Shown: positions 10,582 to 20,359, numbered from the stretch's first letter. The stretch: 64,000 nt of DNA from Yersinia bercovieri ATCC 43970 (GCF_013282745.1 NZ_CP054044.1:2914001-2978000); one strand, 5' to 3'. Notes: generated from the sequence alone by a model not told the origin. Translations and numbers: made by a program.

Positions 10582-11574
10582 ATGAATAAGAAGGTTTTCA
10601 CATTAGCAACCTTGGCTGCCAGCATGTTGTTTGGCGCGGCTGCTCAAGCTGATACCCGTATTGGTGTCACCATCTATAAATATGATGACAACTTTATGTC
10701 CGTGGTCCGTAAAGCGATAGAGAAAGATGCTAAAGCATCTCCTGACGTTACCCTACTGATGAATGACTCCCAGAATGATCAATCCAAGCAAAACGATCAA
10801 ATCGACGTATTGTTGGCTAAGGGGGTAAAAGCGCTGGCAATTAACCTGGTTGACCCAGCAGCAGCGCCAGTGGTTATCGATAAAGCCCGCGCAAACGATG
10901 TACCGATTGTGTTTTATAACAAAGAACCTTCACGTAAAGCCTTGGATAGCTATGACAAAGCTTACTATGTGGGCACAGACTCTAAAGAGTCCGGTGTTAT
11001 TCAGGGTGAGCTGATTGCTAAACATTGGCAAGCCAACCCAGCATGGGATCTGAATAAAGACGGTAAAATTCAATTTGTGTTGCTGAAAGGTGAACCGGGT
11101 CATCCAGATGCTGAAGCACGTACCACTTACGTGATTAAGACATTGAATGAAAAAGGTATTCCAACTCAACAATTGCAGTTAGATACCGCAATGTGGGATA
11201 CCGCGCAGGCCAAAGATAAGATGGATGCATGGTTATCTGGCCCTAACGCAAACAAAATCGAAGTGGTTATTGCCAACAATGATGCGATGGCAATGGGTGC
11301 AGTAGAAGCATTGAAAGCACACAATAAAACCAGCGTTCCAGTGTTCGGTGTTGATGCCTTGCCAGAAGCGTTAGCGATGGTGAAATCAGGTCAAATGGCC
11401 GGTACAGTGTTGAATGATGCCAACAATCAGGCCAAAGCGACCTTTGATCTGGCTAAAAACCTGGCTGCCGGTAAACCTGCTGCTGAAGGCACAACCTGGA
11501 AAATCGACAACAAAATCGTACGTATCCCGTATGTAGGCGTCGATAAAGATAACCTGGCTGAATTTACTAAATAA
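10582..11574 (+). CDS. mglB: Periplasmic D-galactose/D-glucose-binding protein
   Basis: 330 residues with a signal peptide [20 protein letters not shown] ending AQA, and a mature protein beginning [13 protein letters not shown]. It delivers galactose to MglAC and, in E. coli, also to the Trg chemoreceptor. The EF-hand-like calcium loop DLNKDGKIQ is present. An in-frame upstream start at 10429 would hide the signal peptide inside the protein. The ATG at 10582 has GGAG 7 bases upstream and gives the normal precursor. Confidence 0.97.
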   Translation: MNKKVFTLATLAASMLFGAAAQADTRIGVTIYKYDDNFMSVVRKAIEKDAKASPDVTLLMNDSQNDQSKQNDQIDVLLAKGVKALAINLVDPAAAPVVIDKARANDVPIVFYNKEPSRKALDSYDKAYYVGTDSKESGVIQGELIAKHWQANPAWDLNKDGKIQFVLLKGEPGHPDAEARTTYVIKTLNEKGIPTQQLQLDTAMWDTAQAKDKMDAWLSGPNANKIEVVIANNDAMAMGAVEALKAHNKTSVPVFGVDALPEALAMVKSGQMAGTVLNDANNQAKATFDLAKNLAAGKPAAEGTTWKIDNKIVRIPYVGVDKDNLAEFTK

Positions 11575-11621
11575 CAGGCGAAACACGATTTACACCCAAG
11601 TATTAAGGGTAGAAAGTCATT

Positions 11622-11687
11622 AACCTTCTAGCCCCGGCACCGAGAATTCGGTACACGGAGCCTGGCACCGGGGCTGAAGGTTTTTTT
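11622..11687 (+). terminator. mglB-mglA intergenic terminator/attenuator
   Basis: A long GC-rich stem starts AACCTTC-T-AGCCCCGG (11622 on) and closes with CCGGGGCTGAAGGTT, with one or two mispairs, and is followed by a run of seven T (11681-11687). It sits 48 bases after mglB and 90 before mglA. A partial terminator here would give far more binding protein than transporter, as is known for mgl operons. Confidence 0.85.
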
Positions 11688-11777
11688 GTTGCATTGATCC
11701 CTATTTTAGAGCGCGCGCTTATTGGTGGGTGGCTATATATCCAGCAAGTCGGTGGCGGTTCTTAGCCAGGTATAATT

Positions 11778-13298
11778 ATGGCCGATATTAATACAGCACA
11801 ACCCCGCGAGTGGTTGCTGGAAATGAGTAATATCAATAAATCATTTCCGGGTGTAAAGGCGTTAGATAACGTAAATCTTAAAGTGCGGCCAAATTCGATC
11901 CATGCCTTAATGGGAGAAAATGGTGCCGGTAAGTCAACGTTATTAAAATGTCTGTTTGGTATCTATAAAAAAGACTCCGGAAGTATTATCTTTCAGGGGC
12001 AAGAAATAGAGTTTAAAAGTTCGAAAGAAGCATTAGAGCATGGTGTCTCTATGGTGCATCAGGAATTAAACCTGGTGTTACAACGTACAGTGATGGACAA
12101 CATGTGGCTGGGCCGCTACCCAACCAAAGGTTTTTTTGTCGATCAAGATAAAATGTACAAAGATACCAAAGCCATCTTCGATGAATTGGATATTGATATT
12201 GATCCTCGTGACAAAGTTGCCACGTTATCAGTATCGCAAATGCAAATGATCGAGATAGCCAAGGCATTTTCTTACAATGCCAAGATCGTCATTATGGATG
12301 AGCCGACCTCTTCATTAACCGAGAAAGAAGTTAATCATCTTTTTACGATTATCCGCAAATTAAAAGAGCGTGGCTGCGGAATTGTTTATATCTCCCACAA
12401 AATGGAAGAGATATTCCAGCTGTGCGACGAAATCACGATATTACGTGATGGTCAGTGGATTGCCACTCAGCCGCTGGAAGGGCTGACCATGGATCAGATA
12501 ATTTCTATGATGGTGGGGCGCTCACTGAGCCAACGTTTTCCTGACCGCCTGAATACACCCGGTGAGGTTATTCTGGAAGTGAAGAATTTGACCTCGCTGC
12601 GCCAACCCTCTATCCGCGATATCTCCTTTGATTTACATAAAGGCGAGATCTTGGGTATTGCCGGGCTGGTGGGAGCAAAACGTACTGATATCGTTGAAAC
12701 CTTATTTGGTATCCGCGAAAAAGTCTCCGGAACCATTAAATTACACGGCAAAAGTATTAATAACCACAGTGCTAATGAAGCCATTAATCATGGATTTGCA
12801 CTGGTGACTGAAGAGCGCCGCTCAACCGGAATTTACGCTTATCTCGATGTGGGTTTTAATTCCCTAATATCTAATATTCGTAACTATAAAAATAAATTTG
12901 GGCTGCTGGATAATACGCGCATGAAGAGCGATACCCAATGGGTTATCGATGCGATGCGAGTAAAAACGCCGGGTCACCGTACCAGTATCGGTTCATTATC
13001 AGGTGGTAATCAGCAGAAAGTAATTATTGGCCGTTGGCTACTGACTCAACCAGAAATATTAATGTTGGATGAGCCGACTCGGGGAATTGATGTCGGTGCG
13101 AAGTTTGAAATCTATCAGTTAATGACTGAACTAGCGAAGAAAAACAAAGGGATCATTATTATCTCCTCTGAAATGCCTGAGCTATTAGGGATCACTGACA
13201 GAATTTTGGTAATGAGTAATGGTCAGGTTGCAGGAATTGTTGAAACCAAACAAACCACGCAAAATGAAATATTACGCCTTGCATCCTTGCATCTCTAA
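11778..13298 (+). CDS. mglA: Galactose/methyl-galactoside ABC transporter ATPase
   Basis: 506 residues with two fused nucleotide-binding domains, the carbohydrate-uptake type. The first has a canonical Walker A (GENGAGKST) and Walker B ending in MDEPTSSL. The second has the degenerate P-loop GLVGAKRTD known in MglA and a signature SGGNQQKV. It energises uptake through MglC, 20 bases downstream. Cytoplasmic, on the inner-membrane face. Confidence 0.97.
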   Translation: MADINTAQPREWLLEMSNINKSFPGVKALDNVNLKVRPNSIHALMGENGAGKSTLLKCLFGIYKKDSGSIIFQGQEIEFKSSKEALEHGVSMVHQELNLVLQRTVMDNMWLGRYPTKGFFVDQDKMYKDTKAIFDELDIDIDPRDKVATLSVSQMQMIEIAKAFSYNAKIVIMDEPTSSLTEKEVNHLFTIIRKLKERGCGIVYISHKMEEIFQLCDEITILRDGQWIATQPLEGLTMDQIISMMVGRSLSQRFPDRLNTPGEVILEVKNLTSLRQPSIRDISFDLHKGEILGIAGLVGAKRTDIVETLFGIREKVSGTIKLHGKSINNHSANEAINHGFALVTEERRSTGIYAYLDVGFNSLISNIRNYKNKFGLLDNTRMKSDTQWVIDAMRVKTPGHRTSIGSLSGGNQQKVIIGRWLLTQPEILMLDEPTRGIDVGAKFEIYQLMTELAKKNKGIIIISSEMPELLGITDRILVMSNGQVAGIVETKQTTQNEILRLASLHL

Positions 13299-13318
13299 TC
13301 TAGTCGAAGGTTCTTATT

Positions 13319-14329
13319 ATGAATGCGTTAAATAAGAAAAGTATGCTCACTTACCTTAAAGAGAGCGGGATTTACGTCGTGTTATTCGTATTGCTGGCAA
13401 TAATTATTGTCAAGGACCCGACATTTTTAAGCCTGATGAACTTAAGTAATATTCTAACCCAATCTTCCGTGCGTATTATTATCGCACTGGGTGTAGCGGG
13501 TCTGATTGTGACTCAAGGGACGGATCTGTCAGCCGGTCGTCAGGTAGGTTTGGCGGCGGTAGTTGCCGCAACCATGCTGCAAGCCATGGACAACGTTAAT
13601 AAAGTTTTCCCTGATTTACAGACTGTGCCTATTCCAATTGTTATCTTAACCGTCTGTCTGATTGGTGCGATTATTGGTCTGATCAACGGTATTATCATCG
13701 CTTATCTGAATGTGACTCCATTTATTACCACATTGGGTACGATGATTATTGTTTACGGTATTAACTCCCTGTATTACGACTTTGTTGGCGCATCACCAAT
13801 TGCTGGTTTTGACCCTGCATTCTCAACCTTTGCGCAAGGATTTTTACGGTTTGGTGATTTCAAACTCTCCTACATTACTTTCTATGCGCTCATTGCTATC
13901 GGCTTTGTTTGGGTATTGTGGAATAAAACTCGCTTTGGCAAAAATATCTTCGCCATCGGCGGCAACCCAGAAGCGGCAAAAGTTTCTGGTGTTAATGTGC
14001 CACTGAACTTAATCATGATTTATGCCTTGTCCGGTGTATTCTATGCATTCGGCGGGATGTTGGAAGCTGGCCGTATTGGTAGTGCGACCAACAACCTCGG
14101 GTTTATGTATGAGCTAGATGCGATCGCGGCTTGTGTGGTAGGCGGGGTCTCCTTTAGTGGTGGTGTCGGTACGGTTATCGGCGTGGTGACTGGGGTTATT
14201 ATCTTTACCGTCATTAACTACGGGCTGACTTATATCGGCGTGAACCCTTACTGGCAATACATTATCAAGGGTGCGATCATTATCTTTGCGGTAGCACTGG
14301 ACTCACTGAAATACGCGAAGAAGAAATAA
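13319..14329 (+). CDS. mglC: Galactose/methyl-galactoside ABC transporter permease
   Basis: 336 residues, mostly hydrophobic with 8-10 helices, of the RbsC/MglC branched family. The stretch GTDLSAGRQVGLAA is the family's conserved loop. It is the third gene of mglBAC and forms the membrane channel with MglA. A terminator follows 33 bases after the stop. Confidence 0.97.
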   Translation: MNALNKKSMLTYLKESGIYVVLFVLLAIIIVKDPTFLSLMNLSNILTQSSVRIIIALGVAGLIVTQGTDLSAGRQVGLAAVVAATMLQAMDNVNKVFPDLQTVPIPIVILTVCLIGAIIGLINGIIIAYLNVTPFITTLGTMIIVYGINSLYYDFVGASPIAGFDPAFSTFAQGFLRFGDFKLSYITFYALIAIGFVWVLWNKTRFGKNIFAIGGNPEAAKVSGVNVPLNLIMIYALSGVFYAFGGMLEAGRIGSATNNLGFMYELDAIAACVVGGVSFSGGVGTVIGVVTGVIIFTVINYGLTYIGVNPYWQYIIKGAIIIFAVALDSLKYAKKK

Positions 14330-14362
14330 TCAGTTATTGGCCGTAAAGCCACGATAAAAATG

Positions 14363-14400
14363 AAAACCAGTCTGGGAATATCCTGACTGGTTTTTACTTT
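14363..14400 (+). terminator. Rho-independent terminator of mglBAC
   Basis: AAAACCAGTC (14363-14372) pairs perfectly with GACTGGTTTT (14385-14394) around a 12-base loop, and the T-rich tail continues to 14400. Confidence 0.88.
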
Positions 14401-14565
14401 TTGATGTAAATGAGAAGTGATTTCAATAGGCGGGGAGATCACTAAATTTTGATTAAATTGTTTATTAACCCAGATCAAGCTTATCGCGGGTTAATATATA
14501 TTTCTTTATTTCAATGCCTTAAAGTATCCACCATCTATTTTTGAGCTTAATGACTTTGGGAATAT

Positions 14566-16728
14566 ATGGATAGCGCAAAAAAACTACCCCGTCCCACATT
14601 GGCTCAGGTTTGGCAAGACACACTACTCACGGTATCGAAAAAATTATTATTACTCCGAGATATCACCGAGTTAGTTAATGAGCTCAGCAAGATCTCTTTT
14701 TCGGTAGTGCGTTTTCAACGTGTCAATTTATTGCTGCTTAATCCGCTGTATAACCAAATAACTCTTTATACCCATGATGATGTCACCGATACAGTCACAG
14801 GGTCGCAAAATATCCTATTTGCTGAAGGCCCGGGCGCTCTGGCATGGCAGCAACAAATACCTTTGCAGAGTGATCATCCGCGTATGCAAAGGGAATTTGC
14901 GTCTGTCTGTAATTTGGGGCCTTATCAGCGGCTACATTCAGGCTGCCATTTTCCCTTGGGCCATGATAATCACTGGTCAGGTTGTGTTGAGTTTATTAAG
15001 ACTGACGACAGTGAGTTCGATGAGCAGGCGATGACCTTTCTGGGATTATTGGCCGATGTAGTCGCTATTGCGGTGGATAATATCGCTGAAATAGATCGGG
15101 CATTTTCTGAACGTGAAAAACTGCGCTTTGAACGGGATCACTACCGGATATTAGTGGATGTCACTAATACGGTTATTTCTAAACTAGAATTGGATGTCTT
15201 AGCGGCCGAGGTTTCGAAAGAGATACACCGCTTTTTCAATATCGATTATATCAGTCTGGCGATATGCGGCAGCCAAAACGATAAAAATAAACTGCATCTC
15301 TTTTCGGCCCGCTACCAAACGGGTAAAACAGTGCAGCATCAGCAAGCCAGGATGGATATCACCGGCACCTTAGCGGGGCAAGTTTTACACAGCCGGGAAT
15401 TATTGCTAGTTAATTTGGCGGATATTTCTCTCTTGGCCCCTGAAGATAAACAATTGGCGAATATGTTGGATGATGGTTTGCAGGTAGTTTGCCTGTTACC
15501 ACTCTTTTTCGGCCATAAGATGCTGGGTATATTAACACTGGCGCAATGTCAGAGTGATATTTTCACCGACAGTAATCTCAAACTGTTACGGCAAATTGCC
15601 GCCCGCATTGCCATTGCTGTGGACAATGCCTTAGCTTATAACGAAATTAGCCGTCTGAAAGACTCACTGGTAAATGAGAATCTCTATCTAACGGATCAGA
15701 TTATTCATAATGAGGAGTTCGGCGAAATAATTGGTCATAGTGCTGGCATTAAAGCGGTGCTGGAACAGGTCGAAATGGTGGCGTCCAGTGATTGCACGGT
15801 ACTGATCCTCGGCGAAACTGGCACCGGTAAAGAGTTAATTGCCCGCGCGATCCATAATTTAAGTCAGCGTAAGAATAAGCGCATGGTGAAAATGAACTGT
15901 GCGGCGATCCCCTCCGGATTAATGGAGAGTGATCTGTTTGGTCATGAAAAGGGGGCATATACCGGTGCGTCATCACAGCGTATTGGCCGATTTGAGATGG
16001 CCGATGGCGGTACACTCTTTCTCGATGAAGTTGGGGATATTCCCCTGGAGCTGCAACCGAAACTCCTGCGGGTATTACAAGAGCGGGAAATAGAGCGTTT
16101 GGGGGGCAGTAAAATTATTCCGGTGGATGTTCGGCTGATTGCAGCAACCAATCGTGACTTAAAATTGATGATGGTCAATCGCGAATATCGCAGTGATCTC
16201 TACTATCGACTCAATGTTTTTCCTATTGTGATCCCCCCCCTTCGCGAGCGGCCAGAAGATATCCCCCTGCTGGTGAAATTTTTCACTAAGAAAATAGCCA
16301 AACGCATGAATCGCGTCATCGATACTATTCCCAGTGAAACATTACGTTTACTGAGTCGTTTACCCTGGCCGGGGAATATTCGCGAACTGGAGAATGTAAT
16401 TGAGCGAGCGGTCATTCTCAGCCGGGGCACAACACTGAATTTGCAGTTACAAGAGTTGGAATATCACTTATCGCCGTTAGAGGTCGCCAAACCGGCAGCG
16501 GAACGGGTCGTTCGTAAAGCGTTGTTACCTGAAAGCGAAGAGCCGGAATTTTCAGAATCTGAACGCGCACGCATTATTCGCGTATTACGTGAGACCAATG
16601 GTGTGGTCGCTGGCGCAAAAGGAGCGGCAATTAAGCTGGGGTTAAAACGCACCACCTTGTTATCTCGTATGCAACGATTAGGAATATCAGTAAAAAGTAT
16701 TGAAGAAGAGGATGGGATAGCTGAGTAA
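14566..16728 (+). CDS. fhlA: Sigma-54-dependent formate-hydrogenlyase activator FhlA
   Basis: 720 residues. Two GAF-type sensor domains occupy about residues 30-180 and 195-355. The AAA+ domain (about 385-625) has Walker A GETGTGKE (416-423) and the sigma-54 contact loop as GAYTGA (463-468) instead of the more usual GAFTGA. A Fis-type helix-turn-helix lies at about 675-710. FhlA binds formate and activates sigma-54 promoters of hyf/hyc, hyp and fdhF genes. Three such promoters are present downstream in this window. The E. coli homologues FhlA (692) and HyfR (670) are slightly shorter; which of the two it equals cannot be settled by eye. There is no response-regulator receiver domain. Confidence 0.92.
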   Translation: MDSAKKLPRPTLAQVWQDTLLTVSKKLLLLRDITELVNELSKISFSVVRFQRVNLLLLNPLYNQITLYTHDDVTDTVTGSQNILFAEGPGALAWQQQIPLQSDHPRMQREFASVCNLGPYQRLHSGCHFPLGHDNHWSGCVEFIKTDDSEFDEQAMTFLGLLADVVAIAVDNIAEIDRAFSEREKLRFERDHYRILVDVTNTVISKLELDVLAAEVSKEIHRFFNIDYISLAICGSQNDKNKLHLFSARYQTGKTVQHQQARMDITGTLAGQVLHSRELLLVNLADISLLAPEDKQLANMLDDGLQVVCLLPLFFGHKMLGILTLAQCQSDIFTDSNLKLLRQIAARIAIAVDNALAYNEISRLKDSLVNENLYLTDQIIHNEEFGEIIGHSAGIKAVLEQVEMVASSDCTVLILGETGTGKELIARAIHNLSQRKNKRMVKMNCAAIPSGLMESDLFGHEKGAYTGASSQRIGRFEMADGGTLFLDEVGDIPLELQPKLLRVLQEREIERLGGSKIIPVDVRLIAATNRDLKLMMVNREYRSDLYYRLNVFPIVIPPLRERPEDIPLLVKFFTKKIAKRMNRVIDTIPSETLRLLSRLPWPGNIRELENVIERAVILSRGTTLNLQLQELEYHLSPLEVAKPAAERVVRKALLPESEEPEFSESERARIIRVLRETNGVVAGAKGAAIKLGLKRTTLLSRMQRLGISVKSIEEEDGIAE

Positions 16729-16837
16729 ATCTGTTTTTGTCAGTGCTGATTACCAATAGAGTTGAATCAAGGGGAAACACGCCGTTGGGATTGTAGCGGC
16801 GTAAGTCACCGAACTGCCCCAGGGCGTGGTCAATCTT

Positions 16838-16871
16838 GACTCACTACAGCTTATACGCCGTGTAGTGAGTC
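16838..16871. terminator. Hairpin between convergent fhlA and fdhF
   Basis: A perfect 11-base inverted repeat, GACTCACTACA (16838-16848) with TGTAGTGAGTC (16861-16871), lies between the two convergent stops. It has no clear U-tract on either strand. A shared, possibly Rho-assisted terminator is the simplest reading. Confidence 0.55.
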
Positions 16872-16880
16872 ATCACTATT

Positions 16881-19028
16881 TCAATTAACGGCGGCTGCTC
16901 TACTTAACCGTGCTTTTAACTGGCTATACTCCTGTTGGACATAGTTCTCCGCCCAGCCCTGATCCGGTATCGCCTCCAGTTTCACCGCGCAATATTTGTA
17001 CTCTGGTGTTTTAGAGATGGGATCAAGATGGTCTAACGTCAGCTCATTACAGGCCCCAATCCACCACTGGTAAGTCATATATACCGCGCCGACATTAATG
17101 CGCTCACTGACGGAAACCCGCGTGATCACCTTGCCGCGCCGCGACTCAACCCAGACCAGCTGTTGATCCCGCAAATGCAGTTTCTCTGCATCCTGCGGAC
17201 TGATTTGCACATAACCCGGCTCATCGGCTAATGTTTGCAGCGCCGAACAGTTACCGGTCATTGAGCGGCAAGAGTAGTGGCCCACTTCACGCACGGTACA
17301 GAGCACCAGTGGGTAATCCTCATCCACCTGCTCCATTGGCGCCCGCCACTCGCTGGCAAACAGCAATCCTTTACCGCCGGGGCGGTCAAACTTATTATCG
17401 GCATATAACCACGGCGTACCGGGGCTATCCTCGGTAGTACATGGCCACGGGATATAGCCCAATCCAGCCATTTTCTCGTAGGTTGCGCCGTAATAGAGCG
17501 GGCAGAGTTCGCGCAGCTCGTCCCAAATCTCTTTGGTATTGTGATATTTCATCGGATAGCCGAGGGCGGTCGCCATCAGACTGATGATCTCCCAATCCGG
17601 TTTCACGTCACCCTGGGCATCAACCGCTTTTTCAAAGCGCTGGAAACCCCGGTCGGCGGCGGAGTAGACCCCCTCATGTTCGCCCCATGAAGTGGCAGGG
17701 AAAATCACATCCGCCTCGGCGGCGGTTTTGGTCATAAAGATATCCTGCACAATCAGCAGCTCCAACTCGCTGAAAGCTTCGCGCATCATTGAAAGGTCTG
17801 GCTCAGTTTGCAGCGGATCTTCGCCCATCACGTAGTTGGCTTTGATTTTGCCCTCTTTCACTTTGTGTGGTACATCGGTCAGTGAGTAGCCGATTTTTCC
17901 GGATAGGGAAGGGACGCCCCAGGCTTTGGCAAACTTCTCCAGTGTGGCGGGATCGGTAACGGGCTGGTAGCCGGGATACATATTGGGCAGAGCGCCCATG
18001 TCACAGGCACCTTGCACGTTATTCTGCCCACGAACCGGGCCGACACCCACATTAGGGCGGCCGAGGTTGCCGGTCAGCAGCGCCAATCCTGATAATCCCT
18101 TAACTACATCCACACCTTGGCCCCATTGAGTCACGCCCATGCCCCACAAAATGGTGGCAGATGGCGCGGCGGCATAGATGCGCATTGCTTCGCGAATAGT
18201 CTGCGCTGGCAGGCCAGTGATACCTTCGACATACTCAGGGGTGTATTTGGCGACAATTTCGCGATATTCGTCGAAACCTTCGGTATAGCGCGAGACATAA
18301 TCTTTATCGTATAACTCTTCGCTAATCAATACGTTGGCAAAGGCATTAACCAGCGCCATATTTGAACCGTTGTTCAGTGGTAGCCACAGATCAGCTATAC
18401 GTGCCGTTTCGATATGGCGCGGATCACAAACAATCACTTTCGCCCCTTTCTCCTTGGCTTTGAGGATCCGGCGGGCGACGATTGGGTGGGAGTCGGCGGC
18501 GTTGTAGCCAAAGACCAAAATGCACTTGGTCTCTTCAATCTCGCAGATTGAGTTGCTCATCGCGCCATTGCCCAGTGTCACTTGCAAGCCTGCCACTGAC
18601 GGGCCGTGACAAACACGGGCGCAGCAGTCAATGTTGTTGCTGCCGGTCACTGCGCGGGCAAATTTTTGCATCACATAGTTGGTTTCATTGCCCGGCCCAC
18701 GGGATGAACCGGTGTGCATAATGGCTTCCGGGCCATATTTCTCTTTAATTGCCCGCAACTTGCTACTGGCGAACTCAATGGCCTCATCCCAAGAGACCGC
18801 TTCCAGTGTGCCGCCTTTTTGGCGACGGATCATCGGCTGTTTCAGGCGTGGCGTCAGTAGCTTGGTATCATTGAGAAAATCCCAGCCGTAGTAGCCTTTT
18901 AGGCAGAGTTCACCTTGATTGGTGACCCCATTAGCGCCCTGTGCGCCGACGACTTTGCCGTTTTCAACCAATAAGTTGATTTTGCAGCCAGAGCCGCAGT
19001 AAGGACAGACAGTGAGTGCTTTGTGCAT
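16881..19028 (-). CDS. fdhF: Formate dehydrogenase H, cysteine (non-selenium) form
   Basis: 715 residues, the same length as E. coli FdhF. It oxidises formate to CO2 on a molybdopterin cofactor and feeds electrons to hydrogenase. The N-terminal [4Fe-4S] cysteines are C8, C11, C15 and C42. At the catalytic position the sequence reads DCCARVCHGPS: residue 140 is a TGT cysteine where the E. coli enzyme has selenocysteine (UGA). Selenocysteine insertion is therefore not needed, at a likely cost in turnover. It lies 37 bases after hydN on the same strand, so it is expressed from the hydN sigma-54 promoter. Confidence 0.96.
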   Translation of the reverse strand: MHKALTVCPYCGSGCKINLLVENGKVVGAQGANGVTNQGELCLKGYYGWDFLNDTKLLTPRLKQPMIRRQKGGTLEAVSWDEAIEFASSKLRAIKEKYGPEAIMHTGSSRGPGNETNYVMQKFARAVTGSNNIDCCARVCHGPSVAGLQVTLGNGAMSNSICEIEETKCILVFGYNAADSHPIVARRILKAKEKGAKVIVCDPRHIETARIADLWLPLNNGSNMALVNAFANVLISEELYDKDYVSRYTEGFDEYREIVAKYTPEYVEGITGLPAQTIREAMRIYAAAPSATILWGMGVTQWGQGVDVVKGLSGLALLTGNLGRPNVGVGPVRGQNNVQGACDMGALPNMYPGYQPVTDPATLEKFAKAWGVPSLSGKIGYSLTDVPHKVKEGKIKANYVMGEDPLQTEPDLSMMREAFSELELLIVQDIFMTKTAAEADVIFPATSWGEHEGVYSAADRGFQRFEKAVDAQGDVKPDWEIISLMATALGYPMKYHNTKEIWDELRELCPLYYGATYEKMAGLGYIPWPCTTEDSPGTPWLYADNKFDRPGGKGLLFASEWRAPMEQVDEDYPLVLCTVREVGHYSCRSMTGNCSALQTLADEPGYVQISPQDAEKLHLRDQQLVWVESRRGKVITRVSVSERINVGAVYMTYQWWIGACNELTLDHLDPISKTPEYKYCAVKLEAIPDQGWAENYVQQEYSQLKARLSRAAAVN

Positions 19029-19065
19029 AATTAATTACCCTCGTTCTTGTCGCCGCAGTATCGGC

Positions 19066-19608
19066 TTAGAAGTTCATCTCGTTGGCTTCATCCAGCGCGG
19101 CGCGCATCTGTTTTTTGCGCAGCATGGCTTGCAGGGTGTCGCGGCCAATCATATGTAGCGCTTGAGTTGGGCAAACAGAAATACAGGCCGGCCCTGCAGC
19201 ACGCCCTTCGCACAGGTCACATTTCTGCGCTTCGGCTTTGAGACAAAAGCCCTGCGAGAGGCCGTTGAACATCACTTCGACCTGTTTGGTCACCACTGTC
19301 ATGGCACCGTACGGGCAGGCAACGACGCAGGTTTTGCAGCCAATGCACTTCTCTTGCAGCACCTGAATGCTATCAGCCGCTCGCACAATCGCGCCGTTCG
19401 GGCAAACATTGGCACAAGGCGCGTCTTCGCAGTGACGGCACATAATGGCGGTACTGACATTCAACCCTTTAACCACTTTCAGCCGTGGAGCGAAATTGGC
19501 CTTGGTCATGGCCTCCAGTCGGCCACCATTGTGTGCCAGCACACAGGCGACCTCACAGGTGCGGCAGCCAATGCACTTTTTGGGGTCGGCGATTATGAAC
19601 CGGTTCAT
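19066..19608 (-). CDS. hydN: Ferredoxin-like electron carrier HydN
   Basis: 180 residues with four 4Fe-4S cysteine clusters, the first being CIGCRTCEVAC. It is a HydN/HycB-like electron carrier paired with FdhF, the next gene. The ATG at 19608 has AAGGAG about 7 bases upstream. That Shine-Dalgarno directly touches the end of a short ERIC-like element, which fills most of the leader. Confidence 0.94.
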   Translation of the reverse strand: MNRFIIADPKKCIGCRTCEVACVLAHNGGRLEAMTKANFAPRLKVVKGLNVSTAIMCRHCEDAPCANVCPNGAIVRAADSIQVLQEKCIGCKTCVVACPYGAMTVVTKQVEVMFNGLSQGFCLKAEAQKCDLCEGRAAGPACISVCPTQALHMIGRDTLQAMLRKKQMRAALDEANEMNF

Positions 19609-19621
19609 TGTGTAATCTCCT

Positions 19622-19679
19622 TACCCTTCATCTTTCAAGTTGCAGGTGTGTTGGTGCACCTTGAAATCGATGGGGTATA
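19622..19679. repeat. Shortened ERIC-like element in the hydN leader
   Basis: 58 bases bounded by TACCC and GGGGTATA. It carries the ERIC left arm (CATCTTTCAAGTTGCAGGTG, then TGTTGG) joined directly to an ERIC right terminus. Compared with the 127-base copy at 33670-33796, the middle is missing. It lies in the hydN 5' untranslated region, between the sigma-54 promoter at 19730-19744 and the Shine-Dalgarno. Confidence 0.78.
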
Positions 19680-19729
19680 AATTGAGCAGTCTGGACACAT
19701 GGCCCTACCGCGATATTCACCTACATATT

Positions 19730-19744
19730 GCATGGTTTATGCCA
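19730..19744 (-). promoter_or_regulatory. Sigma-54 (-24/-12) promoter for hydN-fdhF
   Basis: On the minus strand this reads TGGCAT-AAACC-ATGC. The invariant GG and GC have the exact spacing of TGGCAC-N5-TTGC. The predicted start lies about 110 bases before the hydN ATG, and fhlA, an activator for such promoters, is nearby. Confidence 0.75.
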
Positions 19745-19834
19745 AGTTGAATGAGTGAAGTGAAAGTGAATAAATCTATTTGTTTTATAAGGAATTTGTT
19801 GGGATTTTATGCGGTTGGGCGAAATGCGGGAAAC

Positions 19835-19876
19835 TGTCGGTGGGTGTGACGTCGGCAAATTTGACGACGTCACACC
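19835..19876. promoter_or_regulatory. Candidate FhlA upstream site overlapping a 12-base inverted repeat
   Basis: TGTCG-N7-TGACG at 19835-19851 overlaps a perfect inverted repeat GGTGTGACGTCG / CGACGTCACACC (19843-19854 and 19865-19876). It lies about 105 bases upstream of the hydN sigma-54 promoter, a typical enhancer distance, and just after the hycI stop. The same TGTCG-N7-TGACG occurs in the hyfA-hypA gap. The inverted repeat could also end the hyf transcript, but it has no U-run. Confidence 0.45.
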
Positions 19877-19885
19877 GTCACTCAA

Positions 19886-20359
19886 TTAAAGATGGGTAAA
19901 ACCGCCGTCACCTTGCCAGTGGGGCAGCTGTTGATAGAGTGTTTCTACGGCTTGTTTGACGATATCGCTCATCGGAAAGTAGAACGCGACCAGTGTCGGC
20001 TGGATGCCAACGAAAATCACTTCACTAATATCCTCCTTGAGCTGATCGATCAGAAAATTGAGCGGCAGATTATGGGTGCTCATGATGAACATTTCAGCAA
20101 TTCGCTCGGGTTCAATGATTCGAATCTCCCCCGGGGCTAACGCCATATCCGCCGCATCCACGATAATCAGCCGCGTGGGGTGTAAGGCGCGGATACTATG
20201 TACCACATTTTCCGGCGCTGAACCGCCATCAATCACCTGCCAATTCGCTAAGGGCTGCTGGCTCATGCGCTCAGCCAGCAATGGGCCTGCGCCATCATCA
20301 CCCATCATGCTGTTGCCGACGGTTAAGACTAGATTCGTGACTGCATTGAGATGGCTCAT
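19886..20359 (-). CDS. hycI: Hydrogenase maturation endopeptidase HycI
   Basis: 157 residues. It has the HycI/HybD fold signature VGNSMMGDDGAGPLLAERM near the N-terminus, with the metal-binding aspartate of DGAG, and the nickel-sensing aspartate in IIVDAADMA. It cleaves the C-terminal extension of the large subunit after nickel insertion, here HyfG. It overlaps the 3' end of hycH by four bases and is the last gene of the hyf operon. Confidence 0.93.
   Translation of the reverse strand: MSHLNAVTNLVLTVGNSMMGDDGAGPLLAERMSQQPLANWQVIDGGSAPENVVHSIRALHPTRLIIVDAADMALAPGEIRIIEPERIAEMFIMSTHNLPLNFLIDQLKEDISEVIFVGIQPTLVAFYFPMSDIVKQAVETLYQQLPHWQGDGGFTHL

Noticed and set aside
18600..18640. Selenocysteine UGA codon in fdhF
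   Set aside because: The codon at residue 140 is TGT, read directly from the minus strand, so the gene needs no recoding.
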